In this document: positions 33,077 through 45,900 of the stretch, one piece after another
Layout: each line of letters begins with the position of its first letter
Position numbering within the stretch: position 1 is the first letter of the stretch
Assembly (NCBI GenBank): GCA_003993805.1
Contig: RSEF01000014.1
Location: forward strand, 248,001-312,000
Origin: Himantopus leucocephalus
Taxonomy: Eukaryota; Chordata; Aves; Charadriiformes; Recurvirostridae
DNA length: 64,000 nt
Direction of reading: 5' to 3'
The notes under the pieces: generated by a model
Seen by the model: the letters and a program-made list of their open reading frames with translations, nothing else
Database searches by the model: none
Told to the model about the DNA's origin: nothing
Made by a program: the position numbers and the translations under genes

Positions 33077-36000
33077 ATGGCTCTTGCTGCTGCGTGTTTT
33101 TTACTGAAGATCCCAAGTGCTATGTCCCTGCGGGCTCCTCTGAGAAGATCTCTCCAACTTTGCAGCTGGTGCTACCCAGTTCATGCCTCTTTGAGTTATG
33201 AAGCCATAAAACAACAGTACAGACCAGAGGTGCCAGAGTACTTCAACTTTGCAAGAGATGTGCTGGATAGATGGACTGAAGTGGAAAAGGTAATAGTTAC
33301 TTGGCTTCTCTGGTGCCAAAGTATTTAATGCTGGTCATCAATGCTGAGTATCTGACAAATCCAGTGTCCGAGACACTGGGGTTATGTTCTGATTATAATC
33401 TGGTGATCATTGCATGCAGGTTGAATGTATAGATCCTTTAAGCCACACACTGTCCTGTCCACAAGTCCAAATTGTTCTTTCCTTTAATCAGTAACTCCAG
33501 TGAGATTGAGTGTGAGTAAATAGGTCCCTCATAAATGAGACTGTGAACTGAACCACTCTAAACCTTGCATCAATTTCTCCATCAGCCATGACATGCACCC
33601 TACCTGGATGTGCTGGGGAAATCACTTCACCTCTGTGTGTTCATTGCCTGCCTGTAAAATGTATAAAAAATACAGTGTAATGTCAAACCTCGCCCACCTG
33701 TCCCAAATGTGAAATCTTTTGCATCCAGGGACTTGGAATCTACAAAACTGAACAACTTTGAACCCCAAACCGGACATGAGCTTTATGCAAGGAAAGGGAA
33801 TATAGAAAAAACCCATGGAGTAGAGGTCTGTCACTTTTCTTACTACACAGGTCTGGTCTCTAGGGATGTAGGACGGGTTTTGCAGGCTCAGGCTGTTCAT
33901 AATGAGGGGCTAAATACAGTTATGTCCAGCCTGGCAGCAGGAACAGAGCAGAGGTATCACCTGTCTAACACAATTGTTCCTTTTGCAGGAAAAACAGGTT
34001 TTGGCAGGCTGTAAATGGAGCAAGGCACAGCCTCTGCAGAAGAGGTTTTGCCCTCTGAAGTGCACAGATAAAATCTGCTCCCCTGAAAACGAACCTTAGC
34101 GGTACCGTATCTTCAGATACATAATAAGGTGTCATATTCTTGCTACTCCAGTGAATTTTTTGCTCGGGAGGTGACTTACTACGCTGCTACTGCTAAATGC
34201 ATTGGCCCCTTTTAAAACACATTGTATACATACATTTTAAAGCACTTCACACATCAGTTGGGTGTGACATTGACTAAAGGTCATACTGCATGGGCCTATG
34301 CTTTTGAAACTTTGATTTAATTTTCAGAAGTATCAGACAGGCCCAATTCCAGATGAAGCTGAAAATGAGGTGTGACAGCTCAGGAGACTCTGGGGCACAA
34401 CCCAGAGATACCCATATTCATCAACTGCTTTGTTGGTGTGTCCTGAACAAAAAGATTCTCCTTTTTCTGTGTTGATTACTGTAAACCTCTTCAGAGTGTA
34501 AGATGAAGAACTCGTGAAGGAATATGAATTTAATTTCCTTAATTACATTTATAGGCTGTTCTTTCTAAGGGAGAGTTCTCTGCCTCTTTTGGAATCGGTG
34601 GCAAATTTCTGTTGCATCCCCAGGTTTCTCCAGCGCTGAATAAGTGATGGATGCTTTTCTTCCTCAGACTTAAGGTAATGGCAATGTGTTTCTAAAATGA
34701 AGCATTTGTACTGTACCCTGTTGTTCTATAGGAGGGAAAAAAGTCTAAAAACCCCGCATTATGGTGGGTAGATGGTGCCGGAGAAGAGGTGAGGTGGAGC
34801 TTTGAGGAGCTGGGAGTGCTGTCTAGGAAAGTGGCAAATGTACTCTCTGATGCCTGCAGTCTGCAACGGGGAGACAGAGTTATTCTGATTCTGCCCCGGA
34901 TCCCGGAGTGGTGGCTGGTGAATGTGGCTTGCATGAGAACAGGTTAGTAAAAGCATAGAAATGGTATATAGGTACAGAAATTGTAACTTAAACCAATCCT
35001 TGCTATTTAATGCACTCAGAACTACCAACATGCTAATGAGGATGAACTAGTGTCATGCTGGTCAATACCACTCTTCATGCCAAGTTTTTTCTTTGTGGTG
35101 CTTTTAGGACTTTTGCGCATGCTCTAGCTGTTAAGGAACTCTGAGTCCATGTGCCTCTGTCATTCTCCTCTTTCCAGCACTCCCCCCTTGCTAACTTGCA
35201 GTGAAATTAGCCCACACTTAATGAAGTGTTTCACACATTCCCCTGTGGGATCTGTTAAATACTCAGCTTCCCAGTATTTACAATCCAGAATGTCTCGGTG
35301 CCTCACAAACACTAGCAGTATACCTTGTGAGGCAATGGCTATGTTTACCAGTAAAATCAAGTCCAGAGAGGTGGCACGTTCCAGGGGCAGTGTTTTCAGA
35401 ACAAGAAAAGTTATTCTGTTGATTTTTTACTGTCCCATGATCAGTACAGTGTTTGCTAACTTGTGCTAATCCTCACATAGTATTTAGTCCATCAAAGAGA
35501 TCAGCATATTTACAAATGTAAGGCCAAGTCCTCCTTTAGTACAGCCCTGCCTGTCCCACTCAAAAGAACAAAGTAAGCTGAAGTCTGCTTGTGTGTACAA
35601 GTGTTATTCTTAAACATTGAGACTGTTTTTCCATTCCCCTTCCTTCCCTTTAGGAACTGTCCTAATTCCTGGCACACAGCAATTGACAGCGAAGGACATT
35701 CTTCATCGACTACAGAAATCCAAGGCAAAATGTATAATCACTGATGATTCTGTGGCACCAGCTGTAGACTCAGTTGGGACTGAATGCCAGTCTCTGAAAT
35801 TCAAATTGCTTGTGTCAAAGGGCCACAGAGAAGGATGGCTGAACTTTAAAGATCTCCTGAAGTGAGTAAATAAAGCACCACAGCAGTAATGAAAGAAAAG
35901 CACAGTGGTTTGTTTTCAATGGGGAATGTTGGTACACGCCAATATATTTTCACCCTTTTCAGACTGCACAGTGGAAAAATACCAATGTTTATGACACTTC

Positions 36001-39000
36001 TGATTGCTACAGTTATTTTGGTTAAATATTTTCAAAAATGTGCAAGTCACACTTTCAAATAACTTTATTCATAATTTTGCTTATTCTAAGAAATGCTCCT
36101 TCTGATCATCACTGTGTCGCCACAAAGTGTCAAGATCCAATGGCCATCTATTTTACCAGTGGAACTACGGGATCTCCAAAAATGACTGAACATTCCCACA
36201 GCAGCTATGGTATTGGCCTCACAGTAAGTGGAAGGTACAGATACCACTTTAAATCAAACATATTTCTGTAGCTGGTCACATAGCAGAAGGAAGAAAACCA
36301 CAAGATTTTTACTGGAAGCTTTTGTTTCAATAGTTTAAACAGCAGCAGTTGTTTTACATCCCAAAAAGTGGTAGGTTTTTTCATAAAACAAGGCAGTTTG
36401 AGTCCAGTTGCCTTAGTGTATGGAGAATGTAGCAGTCATATAGTCACTAACTGCTTCTTAACATTTTCTTTAACTTCTGGTAAATGAACTCTGTACCATA
36501 AACAGGAAAAAAAACGGGTCTGTTAGGCTTCTGAATTCATGTGTGTCTGGATTAGACACAGCTCCTGCAGGAACAAAATGCTTAGTTCAGAATCTTTAAA
36601 TTTATAAAGCAATGTTGTTTATAAAATTGGTACGGCAGTGCATTTCACTCTAAGAGGCAAAGAATAGCAAATCAGAAAATACCAAACTAGAAGTAAACAA
36701 AAAAAATCCTCATCCCTGAAAATGAGTTCAACAAAACCCCAGCAATCTCATACATACTCATACAACATCATGTTCTGAGGTGGTGTTAGCTTGTCCATCA
36801 GTATAATTTTTCCCTTAAAAAAATGCAACATCAGCTTATCCCAATGACATCCTCACTATGCTGTGACTTATTCTTGCTCAGAAATTCCGCCTTTTCTAAT
36901 TGCCATTTACCCAAGACAACCACTGATGGATTTGCTTCACCAGCACATCTCTTGTTGATATTTTAATATTTGCCTTGTCCCTGCCAAATAGAGACTGTGG
37001 ACCATTTCCTTGTTTTACCAGGTACTGGCTGGACTTGACTTCTTCAGATGTATTTTGGAATACGTCAGACACGGGCTGGGCAAAGTCAGCTTGGAGCAGC
37101 ATTTTTTCACCTTGGATTCAAGGGGCATGTGTGTTTGTACATAAGATGCCACACTTTGACCCAAGCATTGTCTTCGAGGTAAGTGAGGAGAGTCCAGCAA
37201 CAAACAGCAGTCTTCTCTCTGGCTGGTCTTGCCCAGGTTTTCATTTCCCCTGGCGCTGCACGGGGGCAGCACGCAGCATAGTTATAACTTTCACCTGGTG
37301 GTAACCAACCAATTAGTTAAGTAGTGAGTGCTGCAAATATGTACCACAAAACAAGAGCATATTAGACATCCAAAAAATTTCATCATACACTCTGCTATGG
37401 ATTTGACTGCACAAACCTGCAAACATCCATTATTGGTCTAAAAGTGAAGTACACAAGAAATTGTTCTAGGATTTGTGGAGCACTTTGGTGGTGTTACTAA
37501 AATAAGTGACAATAACAGGTGAATGAGAATTTCAGTTACCTGCGCCATGTAATTCAAAGTTAAAGAGTGAAGAGGCAGCAAGGTTGAATTTCTTTAAGAA
37601 ACCAACATTATATTCTCCTACATCCTCCACAGCTCTTCATCATTTGAAAAAAGACTACCGTGTTTCATTTTAAATGGAATGACTTTATCATCATATCCAT
37701 GTTAATGAGATGGCTGGAAATTGCTAGTTAATATTAGGGTATGTTGAAGAACACTGTCAGTTGTACACCTACAGAGCATTTAAAAAAGTAGCCTTGTGGT
37801 TTCACTTGTTTTCTACCTAAACTGCAATTATGAAGAAATTCTGCAAGAGAAACTGTAAAGCTTTCAAGAACAAAAAAACTTTGGTGTGTGGAACTAATTG
37901 TAAAATGATGTATATCCTGTTTTGAAGAAGAAACTAATTAAATGTAACTCCTGTGTGTTGGTGCTGGCAAGTACATAGCTAACTGCTTTTAGGATGCTTT
38001 AATGTTTTGTTAGTGTGTTTCATAAGCTGGATGCAGAGATCATTATATTGTCTCTTACAATGAAGATGAGACCTCACAGGTTTCAGTATATTGGCAACAT
38101 TTACTTTTTTTTATTCTAAATTCTCTAGAGTCTGTCAAGATTTCCCATAACTGTCTTCTGTTCTGCTCCAACTGCATATCGAATGTTTGTGCAACATAAA
38201 CTGTCCAGGTAAGCAAAAGCAGAGTATCCTTGTTGGTGTATTTGATCAAAACAGTAGACCAAATGCTCGTGTCACCTTGATTTTATTCCAAATGTACAAT
38301 GGCATAACAGTAACACAGCTCATGTATTTCTCAACAGTTTGAATCTTAAGTATTAGGAGCAAAGTCAGAATAAAGGTTTAGGGATGGCTTAACCATCTCA
38401 AGTTTCATAAATTACAGTGAACTTGCATAAGACTTTGAAAAGCAGTTTAGCTGAGGATGTACTAGGATACCCGTCATATCATAATTAATGAATCTTCAGA
38501 AGTGCTTTTATAATCACATTCCCCTCCTTTTGTTTTTCCACTTGTTCTTCCAATACTATAAGCTACAAGAAATGTGTGCATCATCACAACTTGGTGAAAT
38601 GTCTGAAAGGCTGCTCGGCCTCATTTAAATCTTATGTGAGTGTTTATTGTCATTAGGGTGAACTTTGTTATTCCTCTTCGATTTAGACCCCGGTTCAGAT
38701 TCTAGGGTTAGAAACAGTATATCGATCATTAGATTTTCTAAAACAATACAAAAGTAAGCCAGCAGTTTTTTCTTTTTTTGTTTGCATTTTTTCCAGATTT
38801 TTGTTTGACACTACACAGTTCAAATGGAATGTATAAGAATAAGTAAAAAATTTTGGTTTCTGTAGAAAGGACCCCACAATACAGGAATACAGTAGTGAAT
38901 GGGACATAGCAGATAGATGACTGCCAATTATTTGTTTTCTCCTTCCCACTAAGCTACACATTTAAAAGCCTGCGGCATTGTGTGAGTGCTGGGGAGCCAA

Positions 39001-42000
39001 TCAACCCTGAGGTGATGGAAGAATGGAAAGCCCAGACTGGGCTGGATATTCATGAAGGCTATGGACAGACAGAAACAGTATGTCCTGCTTTACAAATGTG
39101 AAAATGTACGCTTTACAGATACAGCAATAAATTCAATTCAGGTTGCCAAGAAAAAGTGATTAAAATCATTTATATGCAGTTATGAATTTCAGGGGAAAAA
39201 TCAATTGCAATAAGCAACACTGGAAAAATGTAGTTTTTGTAAGTCATAGAACCATCATAAAACAGCTTCACCCAAAATCCAAGGACTGCTTTTCATTCGG
39301 ATGGAGCCAGACTCTTATCAGTGGTTCCCAATGACAGGATGAGGGGCAATGGGCACAAGCTGGAACATAGGAGGTTCCGTTCAAATATACGGAAAAACTT
39401 CTTTACGGTCAGGGTGACAGAGCACTGGAACAGGCTGCCCAGGGAGGTTGTGGAGTCCCCTTCTCTGGAGATCTTCAAGTCTCGCCTGGATGCAGTCCTG
39501 AGTAATGTGCTCTAGGCAATCCTGCTTTGGCAGGGGAGTTGGACTAGATGATCTCTAGAGGTCCCTTCCAACTCTGAAAATTCCGTGATTCCGTGATTCC
39601 TGTAGGCTTTGCATTGGGAACTAACAAAAAGGGGTATATTCCTCATTAGTGCAATCCAAATTCTGCTTTAGAATCTATCTTTTAGAGCACTCACTAACAT
39701 TATTTGGAGCTGTGGACATGATTCTGAGGGCATAGTTTATTTCTAGAAGTTTAATCATTGGATATATTATTATAATGAAGACAGTTAGTATTTCTCATAG
39801 AAATACATGATATTAGCTGAGTATTTTAAACCTAAGCTAAAGACTGAATATACAAGCCACAGTTTAATTTAAAAAAAAAAAAAACACAACAAACCAGACC
39901 TAAACCCAACAACACTTGTTACAGGTGCTGATCTGTGGAAATTTTAAAGGAATGAAAATCAAACCTGGCTCTATGGGAAAGCCGTCTCCAGGGTATGATG
40001 TCAAGGTATCGTACATCTGGTGACTCAGTCTCTCTCTCTTGCATAATCAGTTTCCATTAAAGAGGTCTGAAAGCTCTAACACAGAGTTGTACCATCATCG
40101 TTCAGCAGTGAATGAAAGAGTAAGGAAAGGCATGTTACTGCCCTAAACTGAGTGTGCAAAATAAGCAATTGGACTTCCCTGTTGTACCATCCTCACCAGC
40201 ACAGATGGCAGCCCAGTGCTCACCAACAGATATCAAACATTGAGGCAATGATAGAAATGAAATTGCTGAGTTAAGGAAGAGTTGGAGTGAGTGTCGTTTC
40301 CTGGTGATAACAAAACTGCTGAAGCAGATTCTAGGACCAGATCAATTTGCAATATGGGTTAAGATTTTGCGTATCTTTCTTTCAGTTCTTAAGTTTTCTC
40401 ACTCCGTTACTTATGAGCCTCCCTGGGCTCTTACTAACTTCATTACGTGTTTGCATGGTACTTGGCGTTCCTCAGATAAAAGACGTAGTACAAAGTACAG
40501 TGGATTAGTAATAATCTTACACTTCAGTTGTCAAGAGTAAGACCCCCTACTGCTCCAAATCATTTCCCAATTAAAAAAATACATTGATATGTATTTTAAA
40601 TGCACACCAAGATTCTATAATGCTTTTTAATTTGACTCCAAGATAATAAAACTGTGTTTTGTTTATTTTCAGATTATAGATGAAAACAGTAATATTCTGG
40701 CTCCTGGAAAAGAAGGAGATATTGCCATCAGAGTAAAACCTACGAGATCGCTTTTTCTTTTTACTTGTTATGCTGTAAGAATACTTCTACAGTTAAAGTA
40801 GATACCCTGTTAAATCTCTGTCACAAGGAATCTGCTGCCCATTTCATTTACATATACTCTGCTTACTGGTCTAAAAATCTGTGGGGAGGAAAGAGGGATT
40901 TACATTTTTTTTCCTGCAGATGCTTGGTCTACGTATACAAACAATTACGTGTTCAATGAGATTATCCTGCCTAGCAAGTTAAAATCCACTTTCTTTTGAT
41001 TGTTATTTCCTTAATATAAAGGAAAATGTTTGACATGTAAAATGCAATTTAATCTTTCCTAGGATGATCCAGAGAAAACAGAGGCAACAATACGGGGGGA
41101 CTTTTATGTCACCGGAGACAGGGGGATTATGGATGAGGAAGGATACTTCTGGTTTGTTGGAAGAGCTGATGATGTCATTAATTCTGCTGGGTAATTTAAG
41201 ACTGATTAACAATAAATCATTAAACTTGAATAACATAGATAATTCAGATGTGAAGGTATGTTTATATGTTATCAAATGCAACTAAAAGCCCTTTCCTCCA
41301 TTTCAAAGATACCGTATTGGACCATTTGAAGTAGAAAGTGCCCTGGTAGAGCATCCTGCAGTGGTAGAAGCAGCGGTTGTCAGCAGTCCAGACCCCATCA
41401 GAGGAGAGGTAAACAAGTTAAGCAAGCTTATATATTTAAGTATCTTTGTGCATATCAGAGCTAATAAAGCCCAACTTCCAAGGGATTTGTCTATCCAGGG
41501 ATTTTTTTTCTTTTTTAAATTAAATAAATTCAAGTCGGCATTTCAGCTCTATCAGACACTGGAGTACCCACACAGGAAAAAATGGACCAAGGCAATTGCC
41601 CCAAATCCAATATAACAGAAGCACTGTTTGAAGCTTTCCCTGTCATTCAAATACTTAAGGTTTTTTCTTTATCAAATGTATATGAACTGCCTGCACAGTC
41701 CAGATTAATAGTGAGCACCCACACACTTTAGCAAAGCGTTCTGTAACTGCCCTACACATTACTCTGCAGTTTGTCAGCAAATGTTTGGTTAAAATTTCAA
41801 ATCTTACTGTTGTGTAATACTGTTTCACTGGCATTTAAACCATTGCTGCTGTAACTTCTTTAGGTAGTGAAAGCCTTTGTTGTTTTAACATCTGACTATG
41901 CTTCACGTGATCCAGAAAAAATGATGAAAGAGCTACAAGACCACGTTAAGAAAGTTACTGCTCCATACAAGTATCCCAGGAAGGTGAGTGCTCAAATACC

Positions 42001-42217
42001 CAAATAATTTTCACTACCGTAAGACAGTGGGTATTAACTGTTCTGTGGCTTACAAGCCTATGCCACTGAGGGTAAGAAAAAGTAAACTGTATCTTATTTT
42101 TGTATTGCAATTTCCTCTCTTTCCCAATAGATGGAGTTTGTTCAACAGTTGCCAAAAACTATTAGTGGGAAGATCAGAAGAAATGAACTGCGCCAGAAGG
42201 AGTGGAGAAAAGATTAA
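33077..42217 (+). CDS. ACSM3: Acyl-CoA synthetase medium-chain family member 3, mitochondrial
   Basis: This enzyme activates medium-chain fatty acids in the mitochondrial matrix (ATP + acid + CoA to acyl-CoA + AMP + PPi). Coding exons: 33077-33289, 34732-34942, 35654-35861, 36091-36234, 37022-37178, 38129-38208, 38954-39077, 39925-40005, 40673-40774, 41063-41190, 41309-41408, 41864-41983, 42131-42217. Total 1755 nt, 584 residues, no internal stop, all junctions in phase. The first 40 residues are rich in Arg, Ala, Ser and Leu with no acidic residue, a mitochondrial targeting signature; a second Met (codon 16) is a possible start. Motifs: TSGTTGSPK at 233-241, YGQTE at 374-378, TGDRG at 457-461, GRADD hinge, PKTISGKI with the A10 lysine at 570. 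The name rests on synteny: it lies between THUMPD1 and ERI2 as ACSM3 does in mammals. Exon 4 has a second, stronger-looking donor 11 nt upstream. Candidate polyadenylation signals are at 42328 and 42465. Confidence 0.92.
39298..39600 (+). repeat. CR1 LINE 3' fragment, sense orientation, in ACSM3 intron 7
   Basis: It contains the CR1 strings ggaacaggctgcccaggga, ggactagatgatctctagag and gtcccttccaactctgaaaa, and ends in the short tandem 3' tail attccgtgattccgtgattc. A 64-aa open frame ([19 protein letters not shown]...) is the degraded C-terminal ORF2 coding region. It is 5'-truncated at about 300 bp. Confidence 0.9.
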
Positions 42218-42327
42218 AAGTACCTGGTGCTTTTTTATAGTATTTTTTTACAAAGTAAGATATTGCAGATTTACACAATAACTTAGAGTAAAAGACAGTG
42301 TACTATGTCCTTCTTAGGTTAGGTTTG

Positions 42328-42507
42328 AATAAATTCTTAGCTGATTCCCAGCATTTGGCTGTCCCAGGTTCCACATGACTAGCTAATAGTACAAAAGCAG
42401 GCAGACCAATACAAATGAAATGAGAAACTCACGTAGTCAAGAGCGCAATAGGTGATGTGTGTTAAATAAACTATTTAATGAACTGTCACCAGCATTTTAT
42501 CTTTATT
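42328..42507. promoter_or_regulatory. Candidate polyadenylation signals of convergent ACSM3 and ERI2
   Basis: AATAAA on the + strand at 42328-42333 and 42465-42470 follows the ACSM3 stop (42217) by 111 and 248 nt. TTTATT at 42502-42507 is AATAAA on the minus strand, 480 nt after the ERI2 stop (42990-42992). If both genes use these signals, their 3' UTRs end within a few hundred bases of each other. Further + strand AATAAA copies occur at 42599 and 42656. Assignment is by motif only. Confidence 0.5.
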
Positions 42508-42989
42508 GTTATTTAATTTAAAGGATTAAAAAAATAGTAAGAGTTTAAGAGAACACTATTGCCTCAAGAATCACTTTTGAGAAGGACAACAACTTCTAAA
42601 TAAATTTAAAAAAAATGAGTTAGAATCATTACAAGTATATTTAGAAAAAAGCGTAAATAAAATCTGTATCATTAAAATGTTAAGGACTGGACTAGTAAAG
42701 AATTTAAAACACATAAAGCAGAAATTAAGATTTGTAGCAACAGCTGCTCGTACTTTAATTTTAGCACTTAATGATTTTATCTATTCTCTTACACTTCATT
42801 AACGAGATACTTTATGATATATTGATATTTTTGTACGCTTGAGCAATTTCCATTTCTATCTATGTTAACCAAGCAGTGTCATTTTTGTCCCACTCTCAGA
42901 ACATGTACCTGACATCATTTGACTGTCCTGATTATATTAAACATGATCAACTTACTGAGTTTGAGTTGGACAAAAACAATTATCAATTT

Positions 42990-45900
42990 TCAAGTTCTCA
43001 TAGAGGGTCTAAGAGACAAATATTTTTTGTTAGAAGAATTTCCTAAATTATTAGCGTGAGTTCCAAGAGAGGTCAAAGCATCTGCATTCCGGGTGACACC
43101 ATTAGATTTTTCTTTCAGAAGCGCATATTCCCACTTGAAGTATCCGCAACCTTTCTTATTACCTTCGTGCTTCCCAACAGGACAACAAAAAAAAGCTTTG
43201 CCGTGATTTGGACCAGCATTTGATACATACAGTTTTTTAGCTCTTCGACCGCAGTTACACAGAGGGGGAGTTGGTTTTCCACTTTTCACAGCTCTTACAG
43301 ACTGATTCAAATTGGCTGTGGAGTTCAGAATGGCAGGAGACACGTTGGGCAAATTTGAACTTCTTAAAGGTAAGGAATGATCAAAAGATGCGGTTTTCTC
43401 TTGATATATAGCAAAAGACTGTTTTTTTGCTGGTGGGAACAGTTTTGGACTAGTTGGCTTTCTTTTATGAACCTCTGAAGGAGTAGAATAATTTCCAGTT
43501 AATGCTGATTGTGCTGAAATAGCATTTACCTTTGCCGATGGTAACTTAAAAACTGTAAAATTTGAAGTCTGCCTTTGTATTGTTTCTACATTATAGATAG
43601 TAGTATCAGGACTTTTGTAAACAATAGATTTCAGAGGTTCCACAGGTACTACAGTTTTCTCCAAACTTTGATTACCTGAACTCACCACAGTTGATTGTTT
43701 TGAAATTGTTTTCTCTTCAAACACTGTTAAAATATCTGTACTTGAGTCATCTTTGACTTGAAGGGAGTCTGAATTTTGTTCATATTGAGTTTCTGGTATT
43801 AAAGCGACATCTTCCCAGTCAGTCAGCAGACATAAGCAATCAGAAGTAGTACTAATATCCTCACTTGAGATATTAACGGAGGAGATGGTAGTGGAGACGA
43901 GCACTAGTCCCGATCCCTGTACTGGAGGGCTATATCTGGCTGTACTCAGAGGTTGCCTGTTGCTCAGTCCTTGCCAAATGCCTGTTGATACAGTACTGTG
44001 AGATTGCTGTGCCTGCTCAAGAGGAACAGGAAATCTGTCAGTGGATGCTGTTAAAGAGCTTTGGGCTTGAGCACATAACTCAGTCCTTGAGCTGCTGCTA
44101 GAGGAATCAATGCAAGTGGTCTGTTGTTCTTCAGTTTGTACATTAGAATTTATCTTAATTCCAGCGATACAGTTGTGTTTTTTCTCAGCCAGAGAGTTTG
44201 TTTTCCAAGTTCCATCTCTAGATGTTTCAGATCTGCTGGTACTTCCCAGTGGAGTCTTGTCAGTGAAGTTTATAGTCGATGTTCCGGAAATTAAATTATT
44301 CTTTAGATGTGCCTAGAGAGTCCGTAAACAAAAGGATATTTTGGAAAGTGAATACCCAGAAGTTTTAGGAATCAATGCACAAAATTAATAAGCATATCAG
44401 CCTAGGGATGTTCTGTTCAATTCATAGTCAAGACGCTGGGTTTATTGTTTGAATAGCTCACTTTTCAGCTGTATTCCAGGCCACAAAGGACATGTTGGAT
44501 GGGGCTTTGAGCAACCTGGCCTAGTAGGTGCCCCTGCTCATGGCAGGGGGGTTGGAACTAGATGGTCTTAAAGGTTTCTTTCAACCCAAACCACTCTGTG
44601 ATTAAAGTAAGTAGAAGGGAAGATATGAAGTAGTCACTAACCTTATCCAAAGACTTCGTAATCTTCAGCACACAGCCATCGCAAATCAGCCTCCAAGCAA
44701 GACGGGCAGTATTCCGAGAATCATCCAATCCTTCAAAAGTATGTTTATATTAATGTCTTCTTTTTAAACTGCTACTGGGGTTAGCTCTCATTAGAGCAAA
44801 AATGTAATCTAGGTAAGCCTTACATAAATGACAGGGATTCACAGAACTCTGACATATAGTTACCCAGTTTGAAAAAGGGAAGCAGAAGTAAAAAATTACA
44901 AAAAATTCCCGCTGCTGAAACACCTGAAGGACCAATCCATAGAGCTGAATATATATCCACAATTTTTAAAATCCTTGCTCTGTTTTATTAATCATGTCCA
45001 AAAAAAAAATAATCTTATTGTGCTGGTATTCTCTTACACTAATATGCTGTCCAGAGCTATCAGGTAAAATCAAGTTTCCTTATCCTTCCTCCACCTCTTT
45101 TCCTTTGCACCTTAGCAATTGACCTTGTTGAACATGCACTCAATAGCACTAGGAGAGATTTCAGAAATAGCGCATGAGGTTAGAAATAACAAACTCTGAT
45201 CTTCGAAGCATCTAGCTTTTCTTGTTTTGATGTTTTTGTTGGACAGAACATTGCATAATCTAGAAACAATAGTTACTATTTAGAGTAAAGACTAGCTATT
45301 ACTAGCTGCTTTAGTTTAGCTAACTAAAGCTAAATAGTAGCTATTTACCTTTATTAAAAAAATATATATTAAAGTGACGATCATCATATCATACTTACCA
45401 GAATGTTCCCGTCCTGCAAAAGCTATCCCCAAATCCTGCAAAGCACCACTTAGCCCTTTAGGCTTCCTATTATAGAAGGCCTACAGAAAAAAAGCACAGG
45501 TGCTTAACATAAAGCATTTCAAAATCTCTTCATAGTCAAGTGAAAACCATTTCAGAAATATTATGAATAATAAATCTCACAAGGCAATTGTGCAAGTCAG
45601 GTATCTTCATTTTACAGTCAGGATAAATAAGCATAAGACTGTAGGTGACTTATCCTGTAACAAATTAGAATGGAAAGAATCGAAAGAACCATAAATCCCT
45701 TCTCTCAGACTTAAACTAATCCATTCTGTCTTAGCTCTGGAGTCATTCATTTGCACTTTATAGCTTACATTGATGAAGGCCTTAACAGTGCAGTATTGAA
45801 GAATACAATTATAAATAATATCTTGAGATGTTTAAAGCGTTGCGTATTGCAAAGGCATGGGCACTAATATACTTGGCATAGGTATAAATTCTTTTTAAAT

